DNA of 64,000 nt from Pyrocephalus nanus (taxonomy: Eukaryota; Chordata; Aves; Passeriformes; Tyrannidae): NCBI GenBank assembly GCA_038380795.1, contig CM076259.1, positions 103,155,739-103,219,738 of the forward strand, written 5' to 3'. Under the pieces are notes generated by a model. That model searched no databases. It saw only the letters and a list, made by a program, of their open reading frames with translations, and had not been told where the DNA came from. Every line of letters starts with the position of its first letter. Positions within the stretch are counted from its first letter, which is position 1. A program made the translations under genes and the position numbers. Below are positions 27,499 through 41,511 of the stretch, in pieces.

Positions 27499-28736
27499 GA
27501 TTCTTAACTCACCACACAAATAATGCACTTTCTGTCAATTGGTTTTTAGTCTTAAACCTGCTTGTTTCCTTTATACATTTTCCTTTATGCTGGTTTGAAT
27601 GGTATGCCAAACCTGTCAGTAAGTGCTGCCTAAGAATGCTATGGTACTTAACCGTATTGTGCTCCTGGAACAGCTGTAAATGTTTAATAGAGCACTCATT
27701 TAAAGAATTCCTTTATCCAGTGTGAATTTTACTGCATTCTTTCCTGATTCTACATAAAGCAGCTGCATTAGAAAGACAAATAAAATCTTTGTTTCATGAA
27801 AGCCTAAAACTATGAATCTGGGATGGATTTGGCACAATATATATACAACAGTATTGTACATTCAGCTTTTTATTTGAGCTTAATATGTTACCTTTGAAGA
27901 CTGAGTTATATGACTACTTTAGTTGCCTCTCTCTTTAAAAGATTTTCTATTATTGTGTTTAATCAAAAGGCTCTGAGGATGTTTTCCCTTGGTAGGATGC
28001 TAAAATAAGTATGGGATTGGTTTTAAACCCATTGCAAAGTCTGTTGTTATAAAATACCTCAGTACTACAACCAGTGGTGAAATATGATTAACTTTTATTT
28101 TGGGCGATGTTTTTACTAACAACAGTCAGTATTTGTCCAAATTGCAACTTTTTAAAGTGAAACAGATATTTCTATGTATCATGTTCCCCTAAGTGAATTT
28201 TATATGAAGAAGACCGATGAGGAGGCTAATGCATATGAGGCCAAAAATGTTGAGAACATAGAAATGCCGAGTGTCTGCATCTCCCTCACAAATTTTTAAT
28301 TGTTTGTGAAGGATATTCCTTCATGTGCAATCAGTAATTGTGAGTATTAATAGCTGTTGCATTGTATTATTTCTTAAGGCTGTGAGGGAATTAGCTGTGC
28401 TACATTAATGTGGCTGATTTTTATACCAATCCTTCAGGGTGGCTTAATTAATTACTGTTAGATAATATAATTTTATTTTTCATTCTGAAAGATGCAGATA
28501 CTGCTAAAGATGTTAATAAGGTCTCAATTCATAAAAGCATAAACACATTGAATGTGTTTTACAGCCTCCAATTACACATGTATAAAGAAACTCACTTTTC
28601 AGAGGTGTTATATTATTTATGTTAAAAACACTGACTTAAAAAATATGAAAAGAACCAGTAGGGCTGTCATGCCTTGTATTAGAAAAACCTTGTGTCCTAT
28701 AGACTAAGGTCTTGAAGTTGATTGATTTTAATGTTT

Positions 28737-28754
28737 AAAAAAAAATTTTTTTTT
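28737..28754. repeat. A9T9 self-complementary block
   Basis: Nine A followed by nine T; a rigid A-tract of the kind that disfavours nucleosomes. Function unknown. Confidence 0.8.
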
Positions 28755-29840
28755 CTCTGTGAATTAGGTGTTTAGAAGCTCTTTGTCTTGCTCTGGTGTC
28801 CTAAGGTAGAGGCTCACAATGTGGGTTTGCACAGTGGAAAAATGTAGAGGTTCCCACTTTTCCAAGTGTATGAACTTAATTAACCTTGAAACAAGTTGAG
28901 GCTTGGGATGCAAATACCAAAATACATTTCCTTTGGAGGTAAATATTTAAAGAGGCCCCTACCATTTCTCCAGCTGCTTATGCAGTAGTGGCTGTAATCT
29001 GCAGTTGTGCATGCAGATTACCTCCAGGGAAGTCTAAACTGGGAAGGGGGAGGAAAAGGGAACTGCAATTTTACTGGTCCAGTTTGCATCAGTACCCCAG
29101 AGAGGCATCTGCAGAAACTCATGTGAGGGAGTTGGTTTATAAGCTTACAGAGACCTACGGAGGAGGCAACTGGAGGACCCCTTAGGTTTTCTGCTAGAGT
29201 AAAGTTTATAAAACATGGACCTGTCTCCTTATCTTTCCAAGTTGTTAAGCACTTTTCAAAATATTACATGTTGGTTATTGATTTTCAGTAATCTCCCTCC
29301 TGTTGACACCCTTGCTGTCTGCTTCACATGCTGTTGCCAGTAAGTCTTCACTGTGTTAACTTCAATGTAACAAAAATGAGTAATGTCTCAGTACCTTTGC
29401 CTGTTCTTTAATGTCAGCAGAGTTTATTTGGGGCATTTCTAATGATCTTCACGAAGAGCAGTGATGGTAAAAATGCCATTATTTTCCTCATGAACCGTGA
29501 AACCAAACTAAATTACAGAAGTATGAGGGAAGATGATGTGGTATTAGAAGCCAAAGCCTGCTGTGTGATTTTGTTTAGAGAAATGCTGGAGGCCTTGAAA
29601 TGTCAAATAGATTTCCGTTGTGTAATTTCAGGATCAAATTGTATTAACACCCATACTTTAAGTAAAATAATACCATTTGCTGGCTTGATTCCATTCATCT
29701 TCAATAAAAGTGAGTTCCTAAATGAACATGACCTTTTTAAATCAAGGTTTCAGGTAGATTTCAGAACCTCAACAGTTACCACTTTGGAAGGAAAAATATC
29801 AGTGTTTTTCTACGTCTTGACTAATGTTTTTAACACATTT

Positions 29841-29945
29841 ATCACAGAATCATAGAATATGCTGAGTTTGAAGGAACCCATTAGGATGATTAAGTCTAGC
29901 TCCTGGTCCTGCACAGGACACTTCAAGAATCACACCCAAGCACTT
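29841..29945 (-). mobile_element. CR1 3' terminal fragment
   Basis: Words in order: acagaatcatagaat, ggaacccattaggatga, ctggtcctgcacaggacac, caagaatcacacc. These match the CR1 3' end read in reverse. It differs from the other tails (a "cctgcacaggac" type), so it probably belongs to another CR1 subfamily. Confidence 0.88.
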
Positions 29946-31583
29946 CAGTCACTTTTTATCCTTTAATGTGCTCATATGTCTCCTGAACTTTGGGAGATCT
30001 GTGTGTGTATCTGTGGGTTGACTTGCTGTAGTGTGTACCTACTGTATGGTTGCCATACGCTACAGAAAACTTGAACTCTGGATTGTGATTGTATAAATGT
30101 GTTCAATAACTTTCATAAGGCACCTTTTGGAACCTACCCACATGCTGTCCACCAAGTCCTCTCACTCTCCTGTTTCTTTTATGTTTCTTATACTCTGCCT
30201 AGCTTCCAGTTTCTGTACTTTTAATTTAAAAGAATGTACGGCTTTTCTCTCTAGAAAATACAGGCAGAAAGTATATGTCATTGTGTGATGCATTGCATCA
30301 AATTAAGGTTACTAGACTTGAGTAAGCACCTCAGAGTTAATTCTGTCTTACGAACCCTCAGGGCTGGATTGCGAGCCCTGGAGAAGAAAGAGAGCACTAA
30401 ATGAAACCAGCACAGATAGGCGAGTTCACGTGGGGTTATTAATGGACAATTCCAAATCTGCCTGCACTAAAATTTCAGTAACTGTGTATATGGAAAAGAA
30501 ATTTGGAAACCTATTAGAAGCAGTAGAACTATATTTACAGTTATCATTTGACTTGCTTATAGCAGAATTCTTTGCGTACAGAAAGCTTGTCTTTAGGCTT
30601 AAATAAGGAAGGCGTAATATCAACCAGTGGTGTAAAACTCTTTAAGGTATATAGAAATATGTGTGAAGTGATGATAGAAGGCAGTTGGGGAAGGGATTAG
30701 TCACCCAGCTTAATTTAAAGGCATCCACACTTAAAGTATTGTTTTGAGATCTTGGCACATTTGCATGATCTATTGTTAGTTTATTCAGGCATTACAATCC
30801 TTCTGGTTCTTTGCCACCTTTTTGCTTGTTTGTTTGTTTTAAATGTTGGAAGCAGGTATATTATGGAAAAATGCCAGCTTTATGATGCTAATAATGTCCA
30901 TGAAAACCTCATTTGCAACACAGATTAGGTCAAGGTCTTTACTCATTTTAGGGAAAATACCAGTCCTGCCTAGTGTTTGGCTACTTCTTGAATATAGAAT
31001 ATAGGCCAAGTTGAGTTTAGACATTGAGAGACTTGTAGTACAGAAATCAGATGATTGCCAGCTTCACTAACTAAATACATTTTAGCAGTGCTTCTAGAGA
31101 GCAAGCAAGCTTCCAGGTAGGCAAGAATTTTAAACATTCTAACATGAAGTTTTATGGTATAGGATATATGTAGGTAATGTCTATAAATGTTGGATTACAC
31201 TGTGCATTTCACTAAGCAGTTCTGACTGTAGCATAATGTGTGGGCATGTTTGGTTGTACTTCCAGTTTAGGCTTTGCAGCTGCTTCTGACCACTGATGCA
31301 TCTCTAAATGCTATTCCTCCCTTTAGATAAAGATTTTACTTATTCAGAGTCCCTCCCCTACTTTCACCAGATCTTAGATCAAATCCCAAGAATCTCAGTG
31401 AATCAGCCAAAAGCTTTTCTGATCTAATTCACATCTGGACACCATTCCCATCTCAAGAGGAGGTAGTGCCTCTGGTTGCCTTTATAAGGGTATTCCAAAA
31501 CAAATGCAGAAGGCAAGCTGGGTTTTTTTCTGGGAGAGTAAAGGCAGTCCAGAAGTAAAGTGTCAGAAATAATGCTTTCATAA

Positions 31584-31760
<177 letters not shown>

Positions 31761-34700
31761 TGAGACAATTCGTTTAGCAATTTATTTTTTCCTCAATTGT
31801 AAACGGCTATGACATTCTTAACACAGTTTTGTTTTACACTGTTTATATCATTGTTTAACCAGATTGAGGGAATACTAGTACTTAGTAAATGCTTTCTAAA
31901 AATTCTATTTCCTGGTTTTATAATACTAGTTTGAGTTGTGCAATATATATGCCTCTGCACATTTCAGTAGTAAGATTCATCTTGGGTTCTCTAGTCTAAT
32001 GTCTACTTTGTAATTTGTATATTTAATTTTGTCTTTAATTTTTAATTAGCTGTCTGGTTCAAAAGGTCTGCGTGTATTGGACTTTAGTATTCTGATCTTT
32101 CATACAGTTTATAACATCTAGAAACCTGTTAGGATGACACATGTTCCCACAGAGGTAGAATATTTTGAATACATTTTTGTACGTGCTACCTTTAAGAAGT
32201 CCAGTAGATAATGAGAAGCACTTGCTTAACGGGCTTCATTTGGGAGTGGAATCCTGAGAAACTTCCCCAGCCCACCCTGGTTTAGGTCTGTCATTATTTG
32301 TGTGTTGTTCTGCTGAAATGAAAAGTCTCTTTGCTGCCAAGCAGAAATTCGAGGGATTGTTTGCACTTGAGAAGACAGAGTGAAGAAAAGGGGAGAGAGT
32401 GGGCTAGGTAGGAGGACCAAGACTTTTTCTGGTTTCAGAAGCATCAGTCCAAACTAAGAAAACTAAACCTTTTCTATGGCCTCTTGGTGTGACTTTGTAC
32501 GATGAGACTTTCCCTTTCATAAAGGAAATGCATTTTTTCTAACCCTTTCATAAATGATGCAACACTGATGATTCGTTGTGTTTGCCTCCCACCTGAGTTG
32601 GAGAGAAGCAGTATTAGTAGTCCCATGTGTTCAAGCCTGGGAAATGTGAATTTCTCACTTTTAGATTCATTTTATTTTCACCCTCAATTCTGTGTGGGGG
32701 TTTTGATGCGGAAATGGAGCATGAGCTTTTCCCTCCCCATTGACCACACAGTGTGAGGGTGCCTGTTTGCTTTCCAGGCCCAGGGGGAAGGGGTAACACT
32801 GCCGATTCATTTTTGGCTGCCTTGGGCTCCTCCCATCACCCTGCCTCAAACTGGGATGGAGGTGACAGCACTGGTGGCTGTGGGAGAAGAGCCCAGACCT
32901 TCAAGTTCTTGGCTGCCTTTGGCATGACGTGTGTTTTGTATCTGTTGTCCTGTGGCCTGTTGTGCCTTGTGGAGCTGTGAGAGGGATTAGGGTGGGAGAA
33001 ACAGTCATGGAGGGCATCCCTTCCTCTTCTCCAAACTGTTTTTTTTTCACAGAAGTAGCTGTGCATCACTGTCTAGTTTTTAATTTAGGGGAAGAGCCAC
33101 CTGGTCCATTTTCATGTGTCCACAATTAGTGAGAAGGTAGGTAAAATAACAACTACTGCAGTATTTCCCAGGAAATAATTCAATATCAATTTATTTTCTT
33201 AAAAATTCATTCCTATCCATGATACTACTAATTCACTGTGGTGTAGGTAAATATTTATCTATGCATATTTTTCAGTGTGAGTGAGAGTAAATTTTATTAT
33301 TTAATACCTTTGGAGAACAGCAGTTTTACCTTCTCCAAGAACAACATAATTCCCCAATCAGGAAGCAGTTTGTGAATCTACACTTTGAAGTCAAAAGGAG
33401 CCTTTATGTGCCTAAATTTATGCATGCTCTGAAATCGAATTGGGCTGTAGTCAGAAGAATGATAATGAAATATTCCATTAGTAGTCCCAAAGACACGTGG
33501 TTTGATCTCTGTTTAAAACAATTGCATTCCAGTGCAGCATTTCAGATGTCTTAGCTGAGCTTTTTTTCTACATGATCGTTGAGCACACTGAAAATCTTTA
33601 TTGTGCTTTCTTAAGACTGTACATTCAGTCTTTCAGTATCACCTCAACAGGGGTTTTTTCTATCTCAGAATCTTTTTCCTTTTGTATGCAAAGTACTTTA
33701 CTTTGCTAAATTAAAATAATTTATAATCTTTTTTTGGTGGAAGACCAAGACAGAAGTCAATGCTGCAGTTTTTATTTTAACAGCAGATAACAGCTTTTTA
33801 TAATGCTTAAAGGTTTATAAAACTATACAGTCTACACATTTTTAATACCTCTGAATTTTTAAGACATTTGTACTATTTGAAAATAGAACTCCAGTAACTG
33901 AGTTCTATAAGTTTTTTTTTTGTGTGTTAAATTACAGCCAATTAATTTACATTTATTGACCAAAAGTCAAAAAAGGATTCTTTAGCCAAGATGGAGGGTA
34001 AAAAGTGCTAAAATTATGGTGGCTTGCTTGATTTATTTTGCACATTTTGCAGCTAATTGTAATGTCAGTGTTTCTTCATAGGATTTAGTGATATTGGGTC
34101 ATGTCCCCCCTTATTATCAGCACTAAATAGATAATAAAAAAAAAAAAAGAATTACATCTCTCTTATAAGTATGAAATCTAAGAAAATGTATTGAGTGTTT
34201 GTGCTTTAACCTTTAAATAATTAGCAAAGTTCGAGTTATAATAATTTCTTAGAGACAACTCTGGAATAAAATGTAGGAAGACACATACTTTGTTTTAACC
34301 ATTTAATTTTCTACGTGTGTTGCACATTGCCCAGGACCTGATAGGCCAGTGTGCAGTGGATATTTGCCAATGGAAACAGGTCCTTCAGAGCACTGCAAGT
34401 TACTGTAGCCTGCTTTGCATTTGCACTAATCATCTGCTTCTATGCAGCTGCTTTATTTTGGCTTGGGGATTTTTTTCTCCCCCTTAGGATTTTAGGATAT
34501 TATTTCATAGCCTCTTCCTGCAGGTTTTCACTCTTGATACCATCAGCCTTGCTGATGGCTTACTTAATTCACGGCTTGTGTTCTTGCTTGTGTTTATAAT
34601 CAACTCTTCCCTTGCAGTAGAACACTGAAGGAAAAAAAAGACAAATTTATGAGACTTATGATTTTTCCTATTATTTCCTTGCACTGTGCCTTTCTCTCCT

Positions 34701-37700
34701 ACACTATCTGCCTCTCTATAGGAATCAAAGGCTGAGCGTTATCTGTTCTCTCTATTTCCTCCGCAATGAATAAAAAAGGCCTTTTTTTCTCAGTGATACA
34801 AGATAAAGGGCTATGGGTGAACAGGTTGAGGGGTGGGGGGTGATTGTTTTGAGTTGTGATTTGTTCCCCTTTGGTTCATTCTTGAATTTAGATATGTGCT
34901 AACAGAATAGTTTCAGTCACAAATGCACATCAGGAAGAATGTGAGACGCTCTTGCCTCGATGGTGTTCATGGAAGTCTTGCTATTGACTTAATTAGTTGG
35001 GTTGTTTAGCTTCAGGGGGTGCCAGGAACTGGTCATTTTAAGTGTCCTGGTTTAGTTTTAGAGAGATAGCAGTAGCTATGCTCATAACGTAAGGAACAGA
35101 AAATATCTTGCTTTCTTAGGCAATCTGTAGGTAGCTTTTATTATCATTCTCAATGCTTTTATTCCTTAAAAATTCATAAATGTTTCACTAAAGAAACTTT
35201 CTTCTTTAGAGTTGAAACCCTGGAAATCTTGGGAATATCTGAAAAGTCTAATTTTATATTGACTTTTTAAGTTACCAGACATTTAAAGAAATCTTGCTGC
35301 TGAACACCCTATTTCTTTTATTGCTGTTTAATAGTGATCATTAGTAGCCCTCATCACATGTTTTTTGCTTTCCTTAATCAGCTTTCACAATGATTTGCTG
35401 TGTTTATTTAGTTTTAAAACCATTAAAGTTTATCTTGGCAGCTTTAATGTCTTGTGGGATTTACTTAGCGATATGCCCCAGCAGAAGCATGGCTGGTAGG
35501 CATGTAAATACTCCTCTATAGAAGCTTCACTGCATTTAGTTCTCCACCTAAACACCACTTTAAAGAGGGACTGTGTGATGGAAGCAGTTCTCTGTAACAG
35601 GGGTGGGGATGGAGAGTAGTCACTTGGCTGACATGGCTCTGTCTTGCATTGTTGTCACAGAGCACACTTCTGACATCAGCTGTCTCACAGCAACATTTGG
35701 AGGTAAACTCGGATTTTGAATGATGTGAGGTGAGAACTTCAGTGGTGCAGTTTGGGAGGTGGTGTCCAGGAGGGAAAACAGCAAAGGAAGACCAAGACAA
35801 CCATCCACAAATACGCTGTCTGGACATTATAGCCACCTGGGATTTGAAGCTAAAAGCTCTGATATGAGCGCATAGAGAAGTGCCCTGTGCGCTGCATCAG
35901 CGGAGGGATTTGGAACTTAGTCCCCATTTAAAAGCATTTGACATGCAAAAAAAAAAAGGGGTTGCCCCTACTCCTTGGCCTAGTGGACGCATTTCCCATG
36001 CCAGGGTAGTATTCTTTCTTGGGCTTTTAGCCATTGTTATTTTTCAGATAAAAGCTTTTGTAAAGGATCACGAGTTATTTCTTAATTTTTGCATACCACT
36101 GCAGTTTTTTTAATTAAATGTCTGTAACTTTAAGTGAGGAATTTTTCAAATATTAAATCTCACTGAGAAACATTAAGTTCAGCCTTGTTTTCCAGTTAAA
36201 AGGATTAAATGGAAATTTACTTTCTCAGCTCCCCTGCTCTGACTCAGAATCCAAATGCAGTAATATCAAATGGTTCTATTCATTTGGTAAGGACAATATC
36301 AAGTATGTGAATGAAGAAGAATAATATCCTTAGCACTATTTTTACAAAGTACCTCTCATATAATCTTTTCAATCACAATTCCTCACTTTTGTTTTAAATC
36401 CTAGTTATTAAGGACTTTAAAGCCTTGCTTAATGTAGCTTAAAGTTTTTAAATTTCAGGTCATACCAAGTAGCTAATTACCTCAGGTATTTTTAGCTAAT
36501 AAACTGGTTTTAATAGTTTGGTGGTGTAAATCTTTTATTGGTTCTTCATTAAAGCTGCTTTGCGCTTCCAGCTTGTTTATATTTTCAAAGCAACATGTGT
36601 TTGCTGGAAACAGCTATGTATTAAATTTTCAAGTTTTTTATTTGAATTTTCAACATTATTCCTTCCCCCCTAACTCTGTTACCGAAATGCTTGCAGGAAA
36701 ATCTTTGTTAGCCTACTCTGGTAATAATCTTCTCCCTCTCTCCTTTTTTTTAAATAAAAATAGTTCATGATGAGGAGGCCACATTCTTGAAGTTTAAAGT
36801 ATATGTATGCATAGTACACTGTTTATACAAAATGCCTCCATTTCAGATGTGTGCAAGTAGGGGGTAAGTGTACGAGTGGGTAGCTAAATAGATATGGGGG
36901 AAATTTAGAACCAAAAGCTCCCCTTGAAAACAATACCCAGGCAATATCTGCTTGTATACATGACATCAAAAGGGTGTTCATGTGAGAGTGTTATATAAAC
37001 TCACTGTAAGTAATGCTGACAGAAATTCAGACTCACCTTGTATCCTTCGAGTGCTGCTCTTATGCAAGATTTTCTGTTGCATGAGGTTTAAAGCAGTCCT
37101 CAGAAGTTGTGGTGTTACAGGATACATGTTGTTCTGTGCAGTTGTTTTCTTGCAGTTGACTTTTAAAAGTCAATGTATAATGTATAAGCTAAAATAGAAA
37201 TTAAAGGATTGTTGGAAATATGAAACTGCTTTTGTTTACAAGAAGCTACATCAAAGTCGTTTCGATTTATGCTGTTTAGTAATGTTTTTCTCTTTTTCAC
37301 AGTAGAGTAGCTGATTTATCTATAGCACAGTTTACAGAAAATTTCAGATGTAATTTAATGTAATGTAAAAAAGTGCCTAAGGTACTTACATTGATGCCTT
37401 TTTATGATTCTGGTAGTTTCTTTCTGCTATTTTATCATACTTTTTTTTCCCCTTGAAATGGCTAACATATATATATAGTCCTTTGATTTAAATTTTGAAG
37501 TGCTTTTTGAAATGGAGTTAGGGATGGAATATCTCAAAGGTTAAAATGCCAGTAATAGTCTATTGGAATGAACCACTACTAAAACCAATTTGATGACTCA
37601 TTAGTTGTCATTGATATCTATGTTGTAAAGAGCTGTGGGATTTTTTTCCCAAACTTGTGAAGCTATCACCCTGTAAAGCTCTATGAATTTTTTAGCTGTG

Positions 37701-39889
37701 TTTTCTCTTCCATTCTTAGAGAAAGTAGTTTCTTTGCCTAGTTGATGGAAAGAAAAAAACAAAATCAAAAAACCACTGAAATATTCGAAAGAATGCTGAG
37801 TATTTAAGAAGTTCAGTCACCAGAAAGCAAAAATGGGTTGGTGTTGCCTTGTTTGGAGTTCTTTTTCTTTGGTTGTTTTTCTTCCAGATTAATGATTGAC
37901 AGTCTCTGAATGTGGGGAAAAAATGAAACACAAAGCAGAATAATTTTTGAAAAAAAGAGTAGTCTTTTTGATGGAGCATATGCTGGTAAACCAAAGCAGC
38001 TGTTAAATTTTTCCAAAAAAAGGAGCCTGACTGGGTCAAGGTGACAGTGAAAGAGTCAGGAACTGTCGAGTTAACTCATGTACTCATGGAAATACTTGCA
38101 GAAAGTAGCAGAAAGTTGGTGGAAACTGAGATGAAGTGTAGACAGAGGGGGAAAATGTGTTTTCATATCTCATATGTTTCCTTTAAATGAAAGCTTTTTT
38201 TCTTAGACTGATTGTTGTGGGCACTGTGTCAGTGCACGCTGAGTGGCATCACAGTTTCCATTTGAATAGAGGCAAAGAGGGGATATGTCATGCTTACTGT
38301 GTAATTCTTTATAAATGGAAAATTGAATTATTAATGATGATCTATTATGTTGGTCATATCAGTAGATTTGAAGACTAAGACTCTGCATTTCTTTTACTTT
38401 GGAAACTGATTTCCCGTCCCAGAGGCAGTATGATCTCTGTAACCAGGTGCAGTGAAGCAAGATTCCGCTTCAGTGTAGTGAAGTACAGAAACCATCTGTT
38501 GCTAAGTGGCTGTGAAAGCCTTAAGCATGAAAATGTGTAGTCTCTATCTTTATTTCAGGAATACGTGTGTGTTTATTTGCTTAAGTCCATTAAAAATACA
38601 TAAACAATTTCAGATGGTCCATTATGAAACATTCAAGTTATGGTTGAGCCTGAAATGCCATTTACCTAAATATCATTACTTTTTTCCAGTTCAATTAATT
38701 TTATTTCCTCTGTTGGTGAAATAGCTACCTAGGCAAAATATGAAACATGAAATATTTTGCTGTAGTTGTGCTTTATAAACCAGAATTCTTTCTCATGATA
38801 GTACTAGAGAAATAGCAGAATTGAAAAATTAAGAGTTTATTTACCTCTGAATTGTCTTGGAAATGTCATTGAAAACTTAAGAACTGCACAACACATCATG
38901 CTACAAGCTCTATTTTGCATGTCCGTGCTGAAAGATAAGAGTTTTAAATGCATGATGGCTAATTAGAGGTGTGGAAAAAAACGGTGTTTCAACTGTTTTT
39001 TTCTCCTTTGGATGGACCATTTTTGCCTCAATTCCAATCTCTCATCTGTTGATAGCTTCAGTGGATTTTATTTTTACCTGCTGAGAATGTCACCAAGTAG
39101 AGAAATCACCTCAACAACTGAAATTCAATTTAGACCATGTAAGCACTTAGATTCCGGGAGGATATATGAGCAAGTATCGGTGTGATTTTGGTGAGTGCTG
39201 AAATATGGGCTGTGGTTTCTGACCTAATGGTATACTGGCTCATTTTAGAAACAAGGGAGAAGTGTAAATCTCTATATGCAAAGTAAGAATTAATATGTGA
39301 CCAGATCCCTAGGGAAAGCAAGATGATGTCTTCTATAGGAGGAAGGGTAGAAATAATTGGAAATGGAAAATGACTTCAGAAAGATAGAATAAAAGAGCTT
39401 AGTGTACCCATTGCATCTCTCTTAATCCAGCAAGCAATTTTGCCCAGTAGTTGCTTGATCTGTGGGTGATTTATGTAAGTTGTATTAAATTTCTACATGA
39501 AGTATTCTGTTACTATGGTGATAGGTGCCACTCCACACAGATTGTTTAAATAAAACTAAAGCAATTCTTTGTACTCAATAGGCAGGGTAATTGCTATTAG
39601 TTTGTACACAGAGGTTATGAACTTAGAGTACTGCAGGTTTATTACATTTTCAGGGAAAGGCTCTAGACTTTTAGAAACATTTGTGTAGGTTGCATAAGAA
39701 ATGTCCTTTTCCATAGCATTTATTTAGTGGCTTGCACTGTATTTTTCCAATAGAGATTTTTTTCCTCTCCCCTTACTTGCTTTCTCCCACCCCTTTCAGT
39801 CGTTATGCATGTTTGTGATGGGGGAGAACAGAGTGGGTTCTGCAGGTAGAGATGAGTTCTGGCTACAGTGTGGAGGGGAAGGGAATAAT

Positions 39890-40400
39890 AATAGAATGAG
39901 GATTCCATAGACCCAGAGGCAAGGAACTGCAGGGATTGAATAACTGTAGCATAAGTGAGAAAGAAAGCAAATATTTCTGAACGGCAACAGGAATAAAATC
40001 GACAGGATTTGTGTGGGAAGCGAAGAGGAGTTGAAAATGGCACCCAGGCTGTGAGCCTTTGGGACATAAGGTGGTGGAGCTGTTCACAGAGACTCAGAAA
40101 GAAAGGGAGAACAGGGAGCGTTCGGGAAGAAACGTGATTTCAGCTTTCCAGCACACTGTGTTAGGGCTGGTGGCAAATATCCAGAAGGAGATTCTGAACT
40201 GTGAATCTGAACAGAAGGGACGAGAGATCTGTGACTCATCTGCACAGAGATGATAATTAAAGCAGCATGATTTTAGGAGGCTGCTGAGCAGTAGGGAAGA
40301 GGTTGCAGCAAAGGGGAGAACTGAGGATAGAGCTCCCTGGGACTGTAGCGATTGGAACAGCCATGATAGGAGACTTTTGGAGCAGCTCAGTGAAAAGAAA
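39890..40400 (-). mobile_element. Degraded L2-type LINE fragment (reverse transcriptase region)
   Basis: The - strand retains scattered pieces of an L2-clade reverse transcriptase. KAHSLGAIFNSSS corresponds to the Q-A-R-x-L-G-V-x-x-D-S-S block. Upstream in the element, NYHLCADESQIS corresponds to the catalytic Y-A-D-D box with T-Q-I after it, here changed to C-A-D-E (40235-40246). On the + strand, gatagagctccctgggac matches the reverse of the conserved P-Q-G-S region. Frameshifts are frequent and no frame is intact. The core 40015-40345 is the best supported; the ends are uncertain. This is an old insertion, much more diverged than the CR1 copies. Confidence 0.68.
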
Positions 40401-40995
40401 GTCGTGGAAAGAGCATATTTTGGGATGGTTACTTAGAAATACAGTGTAGTAACAACATCTGTGTAATTTTTTATATTAATTTTGTATGGCAGCAGCCAAG
40501 GGTTGTCTGTGCAAGCACTGGGTGTTGTGTAGCTTAGAGGAGCTTGCTATTGCGTTTTAGGTAAAACACAGGAAAAAAGTATTTATTTTCTCCCTCCCTC
40601 TCTTCCAAACGTGTAATTGTCAGTGTCCCCAAAGCCATACCTTTTGTATCCAAAAACGTGCTAGACCTCTTTTAGATGTGTCTAAGATGTGGTAAACGGT
40701 GTCAAGAAACCTCTGACTGTGTCAAGCTCTTAGGCCTTTGCATGTTGCCAGAAGAGAATGTTACCTGCTTGCCAACTTCTGTAGCTTTTGGGATACTTAA
40801 GAGTTTTTTGTTTTTGTAAAGTGAGTTGGAGGGTAGGGGATTGAACAGAGCTGTATATCGTGCCAATTTGTGTTCTACTATTGCAGTAATTACACAGACA
40901 TACTTGTAATCACAGTCTGAGCAGGGTTCCATGGTATCCATCAGTTTTTTGATCATCATGAACTATGGAGCACAGTATTTTTTCACAGCCAACCA

Positions 40996-41511
40996 TATCC
41001 TGGGCTGCCTCAAAAGCAGTGTAAGCAGCAGGTCGGGGGAGATGATTCACCCCTCTCATGAGACCCCACCTGCAGGGCTGCATCGAGCACTGGGGCCCCA
41101 TGTAAGAAAGATGTGGACCTGTTGGAGCAAGTCCACGAAGATGATCAGAGCACTGGAGAACCTCTCCTATGGAGATGGGCTGAGTGAGTTGCTGCTGTTC
41201 AGCCTGGGGAAAAGAAGACATCAGGGATACCTTATGGCAGCCTTTCAGTACCTAAAGGGGACTATATAAGAGAGCTGAAGAGAGACTTTTTACAAGGGCA
41301 TGGGGGGATAGGACAAGGGGTAATGGCTTTAAGCTGAAAGAGAGCAGATTTTGATTAGATATAAGGAAAAGTTTTTCAGTGTGTGGGTCATGAGACACTG
41401 GAGCAGGTTGCCCAGAAGAATTGTGGATGCCCCAATCCTTCCAAATGTTCAAGGCCAGGCTGGATGGGGCTTTGAGCAACCTAGTCCCTTCCAACCCAAA
41501 CCATTCTAGGA
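40996..41511 (+). mobile_element. CR1 LINE 3' end with C-terminal reverse-transcriptase remnant
   Basis: The + strand encodes recognisable CR1 C-terminal pieces: MIRALENLSYGDGLSELLLF, then MAAFQYLKGTI, and after a frame change FKARLDGALSNLV. Words such as gacaaggggtaatggcttta and caggctggatggggctttga follow, ending ccaacccaaaccattctagg. Part of the terminal region just before the end is deleted relative to the 21651 copy. The frame is broken, so the copy is dead. Inserted in the same sense as CNKSR2. Confidence 0.92.

Noticed and set aside
29442..29855. 137-codon open frame on the + strand
   Set aside because: In AT-rich DNA of this length about one frame this long is expected by chance. The product has no recognisable domain and its end runs into a CR1 tail.
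35044..35090. gtgtcctggtttag, again LTR-start-like
   Set aside because: The match is too short and the following sequence does not continue as an LTR.
35516..35836. 106-codon open frame on the - strand in a slightly GC-richer patch
   Set aside because: The cysteine/histidine spacing does not fit a zinc finger, no other domain is recognisable, and no supporting exons are nearby.
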